Below, in pieces: positions 22,509-32,784 of a DNA stretch of 64,000 nt. The stretch is from Rhododendron vialii (Eukaryota > Streptophyta > Magnoliopsida > Ericales > Ericaceae). Every line of letters begins with the position of its first letter. Position 1 is the stretch's first letter. The notes below the pieces were generated by a model, which did not search any database, was not told the origin of the DNA, and saw only the letters and a list, made by a program, of their open reading frames with translations. The position numbers were made by a program, and so were the translations under genes. The stretch is taken from the NCBI RefSeq assembly GCF_030253575.1, contig NC_080569.1, forward strand, positions 27,044,501-27,108,500. The letters are read 5' to 3'.

Positions 22509-23262
22509 TAGGGATGGCAATTCCGGCCGCCCCGATCCAACCCGTCCCGTTCCCCGCCCCAAATGGGTAGGGGATTCGAGAATTATTTGGGAATCGGGTA
22601 GGGTATGGGGATAATTTTTTAAAAAAAAGTGGGAAACGGGTAGGGGGTGGATATGAGGTAGTACCCGCCCGATCCCCACCCCGCCCCGATCCCCGCCCCA
22701 TTAGCCTACTATATATAATACATAATTATATATATATACACACACATAAGTTAGGGACTTAGGATTCCCGATCCCCGCCCCAGCCCCACTAGCCTATTCG
22801 TCTTGTTTGTTTGAAACTGTTTTTATTTCAATTTGGTTTGTAATGCACTATGGCAGCAACTATGTGACTGTTTTAATTTAAATTTGGTTTATAATGGCAC
22901 TACGGCAGCAGATGTGACTGTTTTCATTTTGATTTGATTTATAATAACACTATGGCAGCAACTGTGGCTATTTTCCTTGGCATTTGGTTTGTAATGGCAG
23001 CGTAAATTATTATTATTATTTTTTATTTTTGAATTTAGTTTCTTGGTTCGTATTTTATGGCAAGTGACTTTTTTTTAAAAAGTTTTGGGATCTTTGGATC
23101 TCCGATTCCCCACGGGGATTCCCGTTCCCCGTTTGGGGCGGGGATTGAGGATAAAAATAAATTTCTGGTGGGGATTGGGGGGGGATGGGGAGGGATTTGA
23201 GTTCGGAAATCGGGGACGGGGATAGTGGTATCCACCCCCGACCCTCCCCATTGCCATCCCTA
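22509..23262. mobile_element. hAT-type element with exact 8-bp target duplication
   Basis: The octamer CACAGGGG flanks it (22501-22508 and 23263-23270). Ends TAGGGATGGCAA and TTGCCATCCCTA are perfect 12-bp inverted repeats. Subterminal regions are rich in CCCCGCCCC, CCCGATCC and GGGGATTCC words. No transposase in 754 bp. Confidence 0.92.
22812..23004. repeat. tandem repeat inside the hAT element (about 62-bp unit)
   Basis: Three diverged units, each with ACTGTTTT, a TTTGGTTT-like word and ACTATGGCAGCA. The repeat makes up the middle of the element and is noncoding. Confidence 0.75.
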
Positions 23263-23270
23263 CACAGGGG

Positions 23271-23720
23271 ATCTTCTATTCTCAAAATTGCTTAAATTAT
23301 CTACTGTACGAAACGCACCATAACATAATGCTCCCGCGCATTCGAACAAGGAAGAAATAGTTTTTGTGACAGCGAAAAAGTAATTAGATTTCTCACCAAC
23401 TCTTGATGGGAGACATAAAAGGAGAGGTTTTTTTTTTACAAATAATTAATTCAAAAAATTACGACAAAAAACTCAACAAAAAATTAAAATAAAGTAAGAA
23501 AATACAGACATAAAAATTTACAAGAACTCGGGCTTAATTTAGTTGAAGTGCCTTGATCATCACCAATTACAACATAATTAGCCTCTCACACTTCTCCTGT
23601 ACCAGAACATAATTAAAGACCACGAAAGCACATTTAACCCAATCCATAAAATTTAACCACAATATATAGGAAATGAAACAATTGATCAAACATCACGTGA
23701 CAAAGGTGGACCGGGGAAGC
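23271..23720. other. E6-like 3' UTR and downstream flank
   Basis: AT-rich DNA directly 3' of the minus-strand E6-like gene, with several AATTAAA-like words that could act in polyadenylation. No other feature seen. Confidence 0.4.
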
Positions 23721-24701
23721 TCAAGGCACGTACTCTGCTTCACTCTCTTGGAACTGGTCATCTTGGTTCTGGTACCCTTCCATTGAGTTCCCATTGTAAT
23801 TCCCATAATAACCCCTGTTGTTGTGATTAACTCTCCTCGAATTCTGATACCCATTTCGGTAATTTTCCTCGCTGTTGATGTCATAGTAGTACCTCCCATT
23901 CTCCAAGAACCTCGTATCGCTCATCCCCTGTTGCTGAGGATTGTAGTTTCTGCCACCGCCGTTGTTGCTTGACGTGGCGGCAGTGGTGGTGTAGCCGCGG
24001 TCCATGAACCTGGTGTCATGACTCATGCCTTCATGTGGGTCACTCACGTATGCTTCCTTGTTATAGTAATTGTTGTTGTCCTCGTTAATGGTGGTGGTGG
24101 GGTAGGATTCTCCGGACTCGGTTTTGTAAGGGAGGTTGTTGGCGGTGTAGGGTGTACCACTGGTGGCGGTAGTGGTGGTGTAGCTCCGGTCCATGAACCT
24201 TTTGTCACTTACGCCTTGTGGGTCATTCACAGCTTCATTCTTGTAGTAATTGTTGTTGCTGCTGCTTGTGGTGGTGGTGTAACGGCCGTCCATGAATCTT
24301 GTGTCACTCACCATCCCTTGGGGGTCACTCACATACGCTTCGCCTTCATTCTTGTAGTAATTGTTGTCGTTGTTGTTGTTGCTTGCGGTGGTGGTGTAGG
24401 GCTCAAAGGATTCGATTTCGGATGGCTGGTTGGTGGCGGCGGCGTGGCGGCCGCCGGAATTCTGGCCATACAGGCCATAGCCGCTTTGGGTATCTGGGAT
24501 GAAATTTGGGTCTTGCTCTCGAACATTGCTTTTGTTGGGCATGGCTTCTTCTACTATTGTTTCTTTTGCATTATTGTTGGTGGGGGTGGCGGTGGCTTTG
24601 TTAAAGAAATAGTAGCTCTCTCTGGCATGGGAATGGAGAGAGGAGGACAAGAGCGCAAAGAAGAGGAGGAAGGGGAAATGTTTGGCTGAGGGAGCCATCA
24701 A
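23721..24701 (-). CDS. E6-like secreted protein (cotton fibre E6 family), 326 aa
   Basis: Single uninterrupted minus-strand ORF. Residues 1-26 are a hydrophobic signal peptide (FPFLLFFALLSSS, likely cut after SHA), so the product is expected in the cell wall. The mature part opens RESYYFFNK and carries about four spaced modules of the form NNNYYKNEA..DPQGxSDTRFMDxxYTTT, then GMSDTRFLENGRYYYD near residues 257-272, the E6 hallmark. Asn-, Tyr-, Ser- and Thr-rich low-complexity linkers join them and the C-terminus is Gly/Asn/Tyr-rich then acidic. Two Met codons open the ORF (24701, 24698); either could start. Known of the family: abundant in cotton fibre and other growing tissues, biochemical role unresolved. 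The Tyr- and Asn-rich modules suggest a structural wall protein (inference). Confidence 0.9.
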   Translation of the reverse strand: MMAPSAKHFPFLLFFALLSSSLHSHARESYYFFNKATATPTNNNAKETIVEEAMPNKSNVREQDPNFIPDTQSGYGLYGQNSGGRHAAATNQPSEIESFEPYTTTASNNNNDNNYYKNEGEAYVSDPQGMVSDTRFMDGRYTTTTSSSNNNYYKNEAVNDPQGVSDKRFMDRSYTTTTATSGTPYTANNLPYKTESGESYPTTTINEDNNNYYNKEAYVSDPHEGMSHDTRFMDRGYTTTAATSSNNGGGRNYNPQQQGMSDTRFLENGRYYYDINSEENYRNGYQNSRRVNHNNRGYYGNYNGNSMEGYQNQDDQFQESEAEYVP

Positions 24702-24770
24702 AAGGATAGAGGAAAAGATTGTGTTAATTTGTTGTTGTGGAGAGTGTAGTGTATGTAGTGATGGATAGTC

Positions 24771-24780
24771 TCTATATAGA
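24771..24780 (-). promoter_or_regulatory. TATA box of the E6-like gene
   Basis: TCTATATAGA lies about 70 bp upstream of the E6-like start codon. A start of transcription about 30 bp downstream would give a 5' leader of roughly 40 nt. Position and match are typical of plant TATA promoters. Confidence 0.65.
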
Positions 24781-24916
24781 ACCCCCTCTCCACAAAGCTT
24801 TAATTTCTATGGATTAGGTGTAGAGCTAGACTGCTAGAGGGGTATGGGAAACCTGTTGATGGCTGTGGTCCTCGAGATAAAAGCACCTAAACAAAAGATT
24901 CCCCCCTTATTCTGAG

Positions 24917-25058
24917 CAAAAATGCTATAAGCACAATAATCTAAACACAACATCAAATATAATCTCTTACATGCACGTGGGTTCTACATATATTAGCATG
25001 TGTAAGCCCCACGTATATGTGAAAAGTTATGTTTAATGTTGTGTTCTTAGCATTTTTG
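24917..25058. mobile_element. MULE-type MITE with exact 9-bp target duplication
   Basis: TATTCTGAG flanks it (24908-24916 and 25059-25067). Ends CAAAAATGCTATAAGCACAA and TTGTGTTCTTAGCATTTTTG are inverted, and inner parts pair too (CACGTGGG / CCCCACGT). 142 bp, noncoding, about 200 bp upstream of the E6-like gene. Confidence 0.88.
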
Positions 25059-25116
25059 TATTCTGAGGCTTTTGTTTTTATTTTGTTTTTCGTTTGCATA
25101 TATAATGATTTGGGGA

Positions 25117-25506
25117 TAGGGCTGCAAACGAGCCGAGCCGAGCCGAGTTTTAGAGTGTTCGAGCTCGGCTCGGCAAAAATTTAGTTGGCTCGAGCTTGGC
25201 TCGAGCTCGTAACGAGCTGCAGGACTCGAGCTCGAGCTCGACTCGATAGGTATTTACGGAGCTCGAGCTCGGCTCGTTCGGCTCGTTTATGAAACAAATA
25301 TATATAAATATATTATATAATCAAGCTCACGAGCCAATTCGAGCCGAGTTTCGACTAGCTCGAGCTCGGCTCGTTTATGAAACGAGCCCAGGACTCGAGC
25401 TCGAGCTCGAGCTCGGCTCGTTTTTGTCTTGAACCGAGCCGAGCCGAGCCGTTATCGAGCCGAGCTCCGAGCCGCTCGCGAGCGGCTCGGATCGTTTGCA
25501 GCCCTA
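25117..25506. mobile_element. hAT-type MITE, GAGCTCG-rich family, best preserved copy
   Basis: The exact octamer TTTGGGGA lies at 25109-25116 and 25507-25514. Ends TAGGGCTGCAAACGA and ATCGTTTGCAGCCCTA are inverted. Both sides are saturated with GAGCCGAG, GAGCTCG and GGCTCG words around an AT-rich core (25298-25320). 390 bp, noncoding. Confidence 0.92.
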
Positions 25507-25654
25507 TTTGGGGATTGATAGGAAACATGGAAACTTTCCATGAAAGTAGATACGTGAAAAGTTTCATACGGCTCGGATCGTTTGCAGCCCTATTTGGGGA
25601 TTGATAGGAAACATGGAAACTTTCCATGAAAGTAGATACGTGAAAAGTTTCATA
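25483..25654. repeat. exact 86-bp tandem duplication across the MITE right end
   Basis: 25483-25568 and 25569-25654 appear identical base for base. Each unit contains the last 24 bp of the MITE, the TTTGGGGA target copy and 54 bp of flank, so it arose after the MITE inserted. It is either very recent or an assembly artefact. Confidence 0.9.
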
Positions 25655-26296
25655 AAAAGTTTTCATGTTTCATAGTAACATTTTCCTAATGTTTCGGTTC
25701 TGTCCAGGAATGATGGTCAGATGAGTCTTCTCCCTCAAAAAATTATCTATGTTTCATAATGTTGAACAAAATTAATTGAGATCTATTAAACAAAATTTTT
25801 ATTAAATATAAAAATATTATAAATTAAAAGATACAAATAATTTTTTGGGAAGTCCCAAAAAAAAAAAAATATAGGCGCAACAATTTAGGACGGGAGATTA
25901 ACAAAATCCGAAACACATTTTTAATCATGCTTTGAGAACAGTGTTATGTAGAATTTCACGCTGACAATAACTTTTTGAGTGAATTTATTTCTCTACTTTA
26001 GTGACGGTCAGTATAATATATAGTACTCCTATATAGTAGTATCATTAAACACAAATTTGTAGGAGTTCACAATATTAAGAAACTTGTCGACTTGATAACA
26101 GGTTAAACCTTAATAAACGGAAGGTTTGTTTGTGGAATTTGAGGTGTAAAAAGGGATATATTTACGTTTTTTTTGGACTGACGAGGTAATTATATATGCC
26201 GGGACTATGAAGTGATTTTGGTGTGACCAATTTTTGAAGCCACGTCACACAAGTGATTTCCGTAATTTCTTATCGAAAATTTAAGTATTTATAGTT
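25655..26296. other. intergenic DNA
   Basis: AT-rich. 25735-25910 has loose resemblance to a worn Stowaway element (CTTCTCCCTCAAAAAATTAT, then TTTAGGACGGGAGATTA) but no clean ends. No gene. Confidence 0.4.
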
Positions 26297-26660
26297 ACTT
26301 TTAATGTACCATTAACTAATTATTATGAGCAAAAGTCGATTGAAAACCACCTATTATAACCACCACTTCCCCAGTGTCTCCACCAATCCTAATTTTTTTT
26401 TAAAATGTGCAAACATATTTTGTTCGCTTTGGTTTTTCTAGAACCAACGTCTCTCTCTCAGCACGGTCTCTAGTAGTAACTTTTAATGTTCCATTAACTA
26501 ATTATTATAGGCAAAATAGTAAATTGATTAAAAACCACCTACTATAAGTCTATAATCACCACTGTCCGAGTGTCTCCACCAATCCTAATTTTCCTAAAAT
26601 TGTGCAAACATATTTTGTTTCTTTTTGGTTTTCTAACCCCCCCTCTGCAGGGTCTCTAGC
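26297..26660. repeat. imperfect tandem duplication, 182-bp period
   Basis: ACTTTTAATGT..CCATTAACTAATTATTAT starts at 26297 and again at 26479. Both copies go on through CCACCTA.TATAA, GTGTCTCCACCAATCCTAAT and AACATATTTTGTT to GGTCTCTAG. Divergence of several percent plus small indels shows it is not recent. Confidence 0.85.
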
Positions 26661-27032
26661 ACGTTTTATCTTCTATTATTACTTTAATTTCTATCTAGCT
26701 CTCCACCCGTTGCCCAAGAACCCTTGTACTAAACCTAAAACAAACAAAGTTTCGCCATCCCTCCAGCGGAAATAATGGCATTCAGTGCTTGCTGCATGTG
26801 CCCTTGAAAGCGTGTCCAATCTAAATGACAAACCTAACCTTTTCAATGTGGGCAATTGCTGGCCCCCATCTCCTGGACAATTACAGTGTGCCCCAGGGCA
26901 ATTTTTTTTGGGTGCACAAAATACAAATGCGTAATTTTTTTTATCTTTTTTGGAACGGCTCCGGCCTTTTTGTCATCATTGCCAATATTCCCACTACAAT
27001 GAGAGCGGCCTTTTTGGTCACAAAGTGTGATA

Positions 27033-27268
27033 CTCCCTCCGTCCCATATTATTTGGACTTTTTCAATATCTGTGTCAGTTTTCAATCGTTTGTATCTTCC
27101 AATGTGAATCTCCAACAATATGCAATATGGATCTTGTTTGATAGTTCTCGATTAGATCTATAATACAAAATTTTCAAAATTATAAAAAATATCATAAATT
27201 GGGAAATATAAGAGTTTAAAGAACGGCGCGAATATTGAAAAATACCAAATATTTTGGGACGGAGGGAG
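27033..27268. mobile_element. Stowaway MITE with near-perfect ends
   Basis: CTCCCTCCGTCCCATATT at the left and TTTTGGGACGGAGGGAG at the right, flanked by TA (27031-27032, 27269-27270). 236 bp, noncoding. Confidence 0.93.
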
Positions 27269-27280
27269 TATTTTTATTTT

Positions 27281-27383
27281 GGGAAAATGACGGTCAATAA
27301 CGTGTTTTGATAATTAATATCCATCAATAATATGCTCTTAACGAGTATTAATTATCAAAATACGTTCTGAGCTATCATTTTCC
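27281..27383. mobile_element. MULE-type MITE with 9-10-bp target duplication, copy 2
   Basis: TTTTTATTTT flanks it (27271-27280 and 27384-27393). Arms GGGAAAATGACGGTCAATAAC..TTGATAATTAATA and TATTAATTATCAA..GAGCTATCATTTTCC are inverted. 103 bp, same family as 13630. It begins 10 bp after the right TA of the Stowaway MITE. Confidence 0.85.
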
Positions 27384-27393
27384 TTTTTATTTT

Positions 27394-28082
27394 ACTCTTA
27401 TATTCTCTGCCAAAAATGTGACGGAGAAAAAGAGCCACACAAAGATGCAGAGGCGAGAGCGTTAGGGCCTTTGGGCCCTCATCGCTCAACCCCACCCTTG
27501 TTGCTCAACCCCGCATATGTTGATCGACTACTATTGACATAATCATGTATTCATTCCATCACAAAAAATTTAGTTCTTCTTACTAAATCATGGTATTGTT
27601 TGATCCAAACTCTCTTTTTTTGGGCCTTTTTGAAAATAATTTCCAAGATTTCAATCGATTTTTAAAATTGATGATGAAAAATTCTAAAAGTTATTCACAA
27701 AAGAAAATATGATCTTTCTTAACATTTCAAAATTTCTAAATATACAACTCACATAATTAGGAATTGACATAAATTTGTGATAAATTAAACCCGGTGACAT
27801 ATAAACATTTTTGCAACATTATATTATAGATTAAGATTGAGTTTTTTTTGGGTCCAACAATGTGACCCTCTTAGTCACAATGATATATTTTAGGTAATAT
27901 GGAAGTTATCTTAAGATGTCATTCCTCATTACTAGCATTTTCCATAAATAAAATTAAAAAAAAACAAAAACAATGGGCTGATATGGTTGAAAATGACCCT
28001 TTCTTTTGGCAACTCTGCTCTACTTTTGGTCAGTCAAAAAATGCAGAGTTTCCCTCTGTTGGGGAAAAGTAAAAATTAAGCT
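27394..28082. other. intergenic DNA without recognisable features
   Basis: AT-rich. The only ORFs are short and low in complexity. Confidence 0.45.
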
Positions 28083-28316
28083 CCGTTCCGGAATAAAAAA
28101 TAAGCATTTATTTTTTAAGAAGGCAATTTCAAGCTTAAAAATTATGGATTTACTGAAATCTAAAAATATGCAATATAGATCTTGTTTGGAAGATCTCGAT
28201 GAGATTTTTTATACGATGCAAAAAAAAATTAAAAATTTATTTTTCATTTACTTTATATTTGAGTTTAAAAATGTGAAATAAACTACTTATTTTTTAAGAA
28301 GATTTCTGGAACGGGA
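28083..28316. mobile_element. MITE, single-unit relative of the element at 20369
   Basis: Left CCGTTCCGGAATAAAAAATAAG and right CTTATTTTTTAAGAAG..TTCTGGAACGGGAC are inverted. The interior shares AAATATGCAATAT, GAAGATCTCGATGAGAT and the ATACGATGCAAAAAAAA run with 20369-20779, but in one copy. Confidence 0.75.
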
Positions 28317-29375
28317 CATTTCAGCAGTTGGATTAGTTCTGAATGCCCTGCAAAGTAATTATTCAATACTAGTACTCCATCTCGTGGTTGTGGTTAAGCT
28401 TTCATGATTAATTAATTAGCTTCCCTACTGCAACTACTTTTATTGGTACTATTATTCAGTTATGGTTGCCCTCTAGCTTCTTATATTAAATGTTGTAAAG
28501 CTGATAGATAAAGTAAGGACTAAGGAGTAGTAATTTGAAACTTTAAAAACTCAACAACCCAACATGTTGGAACTAGTACTTTGGACAGAGCAAACTACTG
28601 TCAATTTCACTAGCCTCTTTTGTTTGGTAAATTGTACGTGCCAAAATATAAACCTTGGCTAACGTTTAAATTTCAATTTTTTGAAGTAATACGGTAGCTA
28701 TAAGAATTAACAAATGCTGATCGCAGAGCTATTGTGGGGTCGAAAGCGGTCATAGCTGCACTCAATTTCATTTCATTTCATTTTGGCACACTAAATTATA
28801 GTAAGTGATACCGTGTGCATGGTGATGATACTAAGTGTAGTCGAATGGCATGATGGCAACAATAATACCCTAGATTAATTGTTCTATTGAAGAAAACCTT
28901 TTGTGAGAAATTGAATTACTGAATTTCGTCTTCAAAAATCATCGAACCAAAGTTTCTTTCATTGTTCGGCTCCCTCCGATTATTATTATTATTTTTTCCG
29001 TGACTCCGCCATTGCTTATACAATCATCATAAGTAAAACCTCTATGGCAGCATGCAACTTGGTCCACAAGGGACCGTAATACCTTTCCATGGAATTGCGG
29101 TGTATCTGTATTGATCAAGTTTTCCTTTCCGTGTTTATCTTAATTGTTAGTTCAGTTTATGAATGGTTAAAAGGGGCATTGGAATGGTCTTAAAGCTCAC
29201 TTATGTAAAGTGAGCCAGATTACATCCAAGCAAAAGTAGGCTGTTTTTCTTCTTTCTTCCAGCACCACACCTAATTCAAAGTGGTAGAGAAAACTGTTTT
29301 CGGGAATCCTTGCCAAAATATAAAAGGTCCCTTTCTCTTGTTTTTCAAAACTGGGTACTTGTTTGTCCTAATATT
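28317..29375. other. intergenic DNA without recognisable features
   Basis: AT-rich with a short TTA repeat at 28980-28995. No gene or bounded repeat recognised. Confidence 0.45.
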
Positions 29376-29717
29376 TTTATGGTCAAATTGCATGGAAACC
29401 CCCTCATTTATACATTTTGAACACAAACACCCCATAATCTTTAAAAATGCCCAAAAGCACCTCCTCATCTATAACCGTTAACCAATTAGCACCCTTTTAT
29501 CAAAAGACCATTAAGATGAAGGGGTCAGCATGAATACTTTTTTATAACGGGGGGGAGAGAGTTTTAAAGGGTAAAATCGTCATTTCTCCTCATTTTGTTA
29601 ACCAAGTTGGCCAATTTTTTATTTTATGTAGATGAGGGGGTCTGAATGGGCGATTTTAAACATTAGGGCGTCTTTGTATCCAAAATGTATAAATGAGGAG
29701 GTCTCGGTGTAATTATT
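29376..29717. repeat. foldback element, about 340 bp
   Basis: Left CCCCCTCATTTATACATTTT..AACACCCCATAATCTTTAAA pairs with right TTTAAACATTAGGGCGTCTT..AAAATGTATAAATGAGGAGG. Inner GTTAACCAATTAGCA pairs with GTTAACCAAGTTGGCCAATT only partly. No clear target duplication. Confidence 0.7.
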
Positions 29718-30084
29718 ACTACTACTTCAAAATTTAGGCTATTGTTGTGTTAATTTACTTATCTTAAAATTTTTTCTTGTTGATTAACTATCATCCTCAA
29801 TAGATTTTGGTATAAAATTTCTACCTCAAACCTCATTTGCATTGCTTCACTATATTCTCTTATCTTTTAACCTTTTACTCGAACTTCTTTTTTTTTTTTT
29901 CCAGGTAATAATGTTTTTTGTGGATGTTTCTGTGGATATTTTTGCAGCCGCACACTCTAAATTTTATGGCTGTCTTTTTAGGATGGTGACTGGTGGTATA
30001 ATGGTTTTGGTTAGGGGTGCCTGGTTGTATATCTTTTAAATTGATGTTTTTGTGGATATGTTTGACATGGTGGACTCGTTCAGT

Positions 30085-30335
30085 AATTGACCCGAGCTCA
30101 AGCTCAAGTTTTAGGTTTATGTAGTAAACAAGCCGAATTTGACACTCTAAAGTTTAGCTCTGCCCGTTTGTTTAGGCCCAAATCATTTATCTGGACTCGT
30201 TTGATGTTTAGTAAACGAACTGGGCTCAGCTCGTCTGTAAACAAGCCGAGCTCGAGTTTGAGTTTTAGATTTTTTCGGTAAGCAAAGCGAGTTCGATCAC
30301 AACAAAGCTCGGCTCGGCTCGCTTGCACCGTTGTA
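30085..30335. mobile_element. GAGCTCG-rich hAT-type MITE, degraded copy
   Basis: Starts near GACCCGAGCTCAAGCTC and ends near GGCTCGGCTCGCTTGCA. Interior words (AACGAACTGGGCTCAGCTCG, AACAAGCCGAGCTCGAG) are those of the family at 10927 and 25117. Edges approximate. Confidence 0.65.
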
Positions 30336-31371
30336 GTTGAAGTGCTCCATGAGTTACACATGGACCTCCGCTTAACTGCTCACATTTTTGTGTTGGGCTC
30401 TTGCTCTCAACTCAAGGGATATATGCTAGTATCATCCAGTCATCAAACCCCACCTTCAGCCCACCAGCCTACCTTTTATTTGAACACAAGAAGCCCACCC
30501 ATTTAGTATAAAGTTCTGTTTTTGAAAGCATATACTATTCGTTTTCATTGAAGAAGCAAGACGACCCCAACAAAACCTTCCATTACTGAAGCTATACATT
30601 CTCCACCATTTTTCATTATTCGACGCCGGCGTCGGGTTATTTCAGGTTTGATGAGCCTCTAAGTTGGATATATCTGAATATGAATGTTAATAAAGAAGCA
30701 AATATGTGAGATGATTACCTGATAATTACCTGTCCTCCAGCTGTTTGATGAAATGTCTAAGCCAAAAGCATTTTTTTATGCTTTGCAGTTGGTTGTCGAT
30801 TGGCATATATTTTGGTTTTTTTTTGTTTGTTTTTGTTTTAACAAGTGCCAACAAGTGTTTTGTTTCGAACTTGGTCTTTAGCATTATATAAGTGAGAAGT
30901 AAGCGAGTGTTTGGATCATTTGTCCCTGATGGCTTCGCTATGGTTTTAATTGGGCCCCCGCTACTGCCAGTGGATGGGGGGATTCACCCCCAGTCTAGAA
31001 CGTGGAAGATGATATTCTTTGAACTATCGTCGTACTCTCATCTTTTCGGGTTTTAAACAGGTATCCTTTTCTACTCAGGAATATGAAACATGGGTTTCTT
31101 GTTTTTTTATTTCCAGGATCAGTGAATTCCTCCTTGCCTCGAGATTGGTCCAAGTAAGTCTAGCCAAAACGTTACTGATAAAACTAAATTGGTGTGAGTT
31201 CAGTGTATCATTTTTTCCTACTTAGAAATTGGGTGAATTTTAAAGTGGCGATTGTCGGGCCAATCGTTAAGCGAGTTTTCCAATTGTGATCAAGCTTAGG
31301 AGATGGTCATGTCTTGATAAAATCTGTTCATTTTTTGGGAGAGAGGTATTGCAGAAATTGGAAGAAAGACA
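30336..31371. other. PPR gene 5' flank
   Basis: Probably promoter and leader of the PPR gene. An in-frame stop at 31318-31320 precedes the ATG with no intervening Met. I do not recognise a TATA box or leader intron with confidence. Confidence 0.4.
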
Positions 31372-32784
31372 ATGATCAAATGGCCGAAACAAATCACAGC
31401 AACTCTAGTTGAACAGTTGATTAAAGCAGAAAAAGACTTACAGAAAGCTGTACTTATATTTGATGCTGCAACGGGGGAGTACACTAATGGGTTTCGGCAT
31501 GATCTCAGCACTTTCGGTCTAATGATCTCCAGATTCGTCTCTGTGAACCAATTCAGAGCAGCTGAGGATATGCTGAATAGAATGAAGGATGAAAAATGTA
31601 ACATCACAGAAGATATTTTTCTTTCCATTTGTAGAGGTTATGGCCGGGTTCACAAACCGCTTGAGGCGATTAGGGTTTTCCAGAGGATGAAAGAATATGA
31701 TTGTGAACCTACCCACAAATCCTACATTACAGTCTTTTCCATTCTTGCTGATGAAAACCAGTTAAAGTTGGCTTTGAGATTTTATAGGTATATGAGAGAA
31801 TTGGGTATTCCTCCAAGTGTTACTTCCCTCAATGTTTTGATCAAAGCGCTTTGCAAGAACAGTGGAACAATGGATGCTGCTCTTCGAATTTTCCGCGAGA
31901 TGCCTAATCGCGGGTGTATTCCCGATTCCTACACGTATGGTACTTTGATTAATGGGTTGTGTAGATTTGAAAAGATTAGTGAGGCAAAGGAGCTTTTCAT
32001 GGAGATGTCTGATAAAGGTTGTTCACCAACTGTTGTCACCTATACTTCTTTAATTCATGGTTTATGCCAATCAAATAATCTGGACGAGGCTATGGGGCTG
32101 CTTGAAGAGATGAAGAGCAAAGGTATTGAGCCCAATGTGTTTACTTACAGCTCCCTCATGGACGGACTTTGCAAGGGTGGATGCAGTTCACAAGCCATGG
32201 CACTTTTGGAAATAATGCTTAGCAAACGCCATAAGCCTAACATGGTAACATATAGTACTTTAATTCATGGACTCTGTAAAGAGGGAAAACTTAGAGAAGC
32301 TTTAGAGATTCTTGATAGGATGAAGCTACAGGGATTGAAGCCAGATGCAGGATTATACTCCAAAATCATAAATGGCTTTTGTGATGTACACAAGTTCCAG
32401 AAAGCTGCGAATTTCCTTGATGAGATGGTGCTTGAGGGGATCTCACCAAATCGACTAACATGGAGCCTCCATGTTAGAATTCACAATACTGTGGTCCAAG
32501 GCCTTTTATCAGAAATTGATCCAAATCGGGCTTTTCAGTTGTATCTAAGCATGCGTACTAGGGGCCTTTCTGTTGAGGCCAAAACTTTTGATTCTCTTGT
32601 CCATTGTTTTTGCAAGAAAGGAGACCTTCATAAAGCAGCACGCATATTTGAAGAGATGGTGGTTGATGGGTGTATCCCTGATGAGGGAACATGGACTGCT
32701 ATTGTGAGTGGACTTTGGGATCGAAAGAAGGTGCGGGAAGCTGCTGAGTCAATACAGATTGAAGTGATTGGTAATGTTTTTTAG
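31372..32784 (+). CDS. P-class pentatricopeptide repeat protein (At5g46100-like), 470 aa
   Basis: Intronless ORF, usual for plant PPR genes; start ATG at 31372, with an in-frame stop 54 bp upstream. From about residue 45 to 460 it is filled with roughly 12 tandem 35-residue repeats of the P type: examples are TYGTLINGLCRFEKISEAKE, TYTSLIHGLCQSNNLDEAMG, TYSSLMDGLCKGGCSSQAMA and TYSTLIHGLCKEGKLREALE, each ending in a GxxP-like turn. No E, DYW or SMR domain follows. From memory the order and wording match Arabidopsis At5g46100 closely along the whole length. P-class proteins bind organellar RNA to stabilise, process or splice it; a transit peptide is not obvious here (the N-terminus is basic, MIKWPKQITA), and the RNA target is unknown. 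Confidence 0.93.
   Translation: MIKWPKQITATLVEQLIKAEKDLQKAVLIFDAATGEYTNGFRHDLSTFGLMISRFVSVNQFRAAEDMLNRMKDEKCNITEDIFLSICRGYGRVHKPLEAIRVFQRMKEYDCEPTHKSYITVFSILADENQLKLALRFYRYMRELGIPPSVTSLNVLIKALCKNSGTMDAALRIFREMPNRGCIPDSYTYGTLINGLCRFEKISEAKELFMEMSDKGCSPTVVTYTSLIHGLCQSNNLDEAMGLLEEMKSKGIEPNVFTYSSLMDGLCKGGCSSQAMALLEIMLSKRHKPNMVTYSTLIHGLCKEGKLREALEILDRMKLQGLKPDAGLYSKIINGFCDVHKFQKAANFLDEMVLEGISPNRLTWSLHVRIHNTVVQGLLSEIDPNRAFQLYLSMRTRGLSVEAKTFDSLVHCFCKKGDLHKAARIFEEMVVDGCIPDEGTWTAIVSGLWDRKKVREAAESIQIEVIGNVF

Noticed and set aside
24018-24689. 223-codon plus-strand ORF rich in Gly and Val
   Set aside because: It is the antisense shadow of the E6-like gene; the GTGGTGGTG runs are the complement of its Thr/Asn codons.
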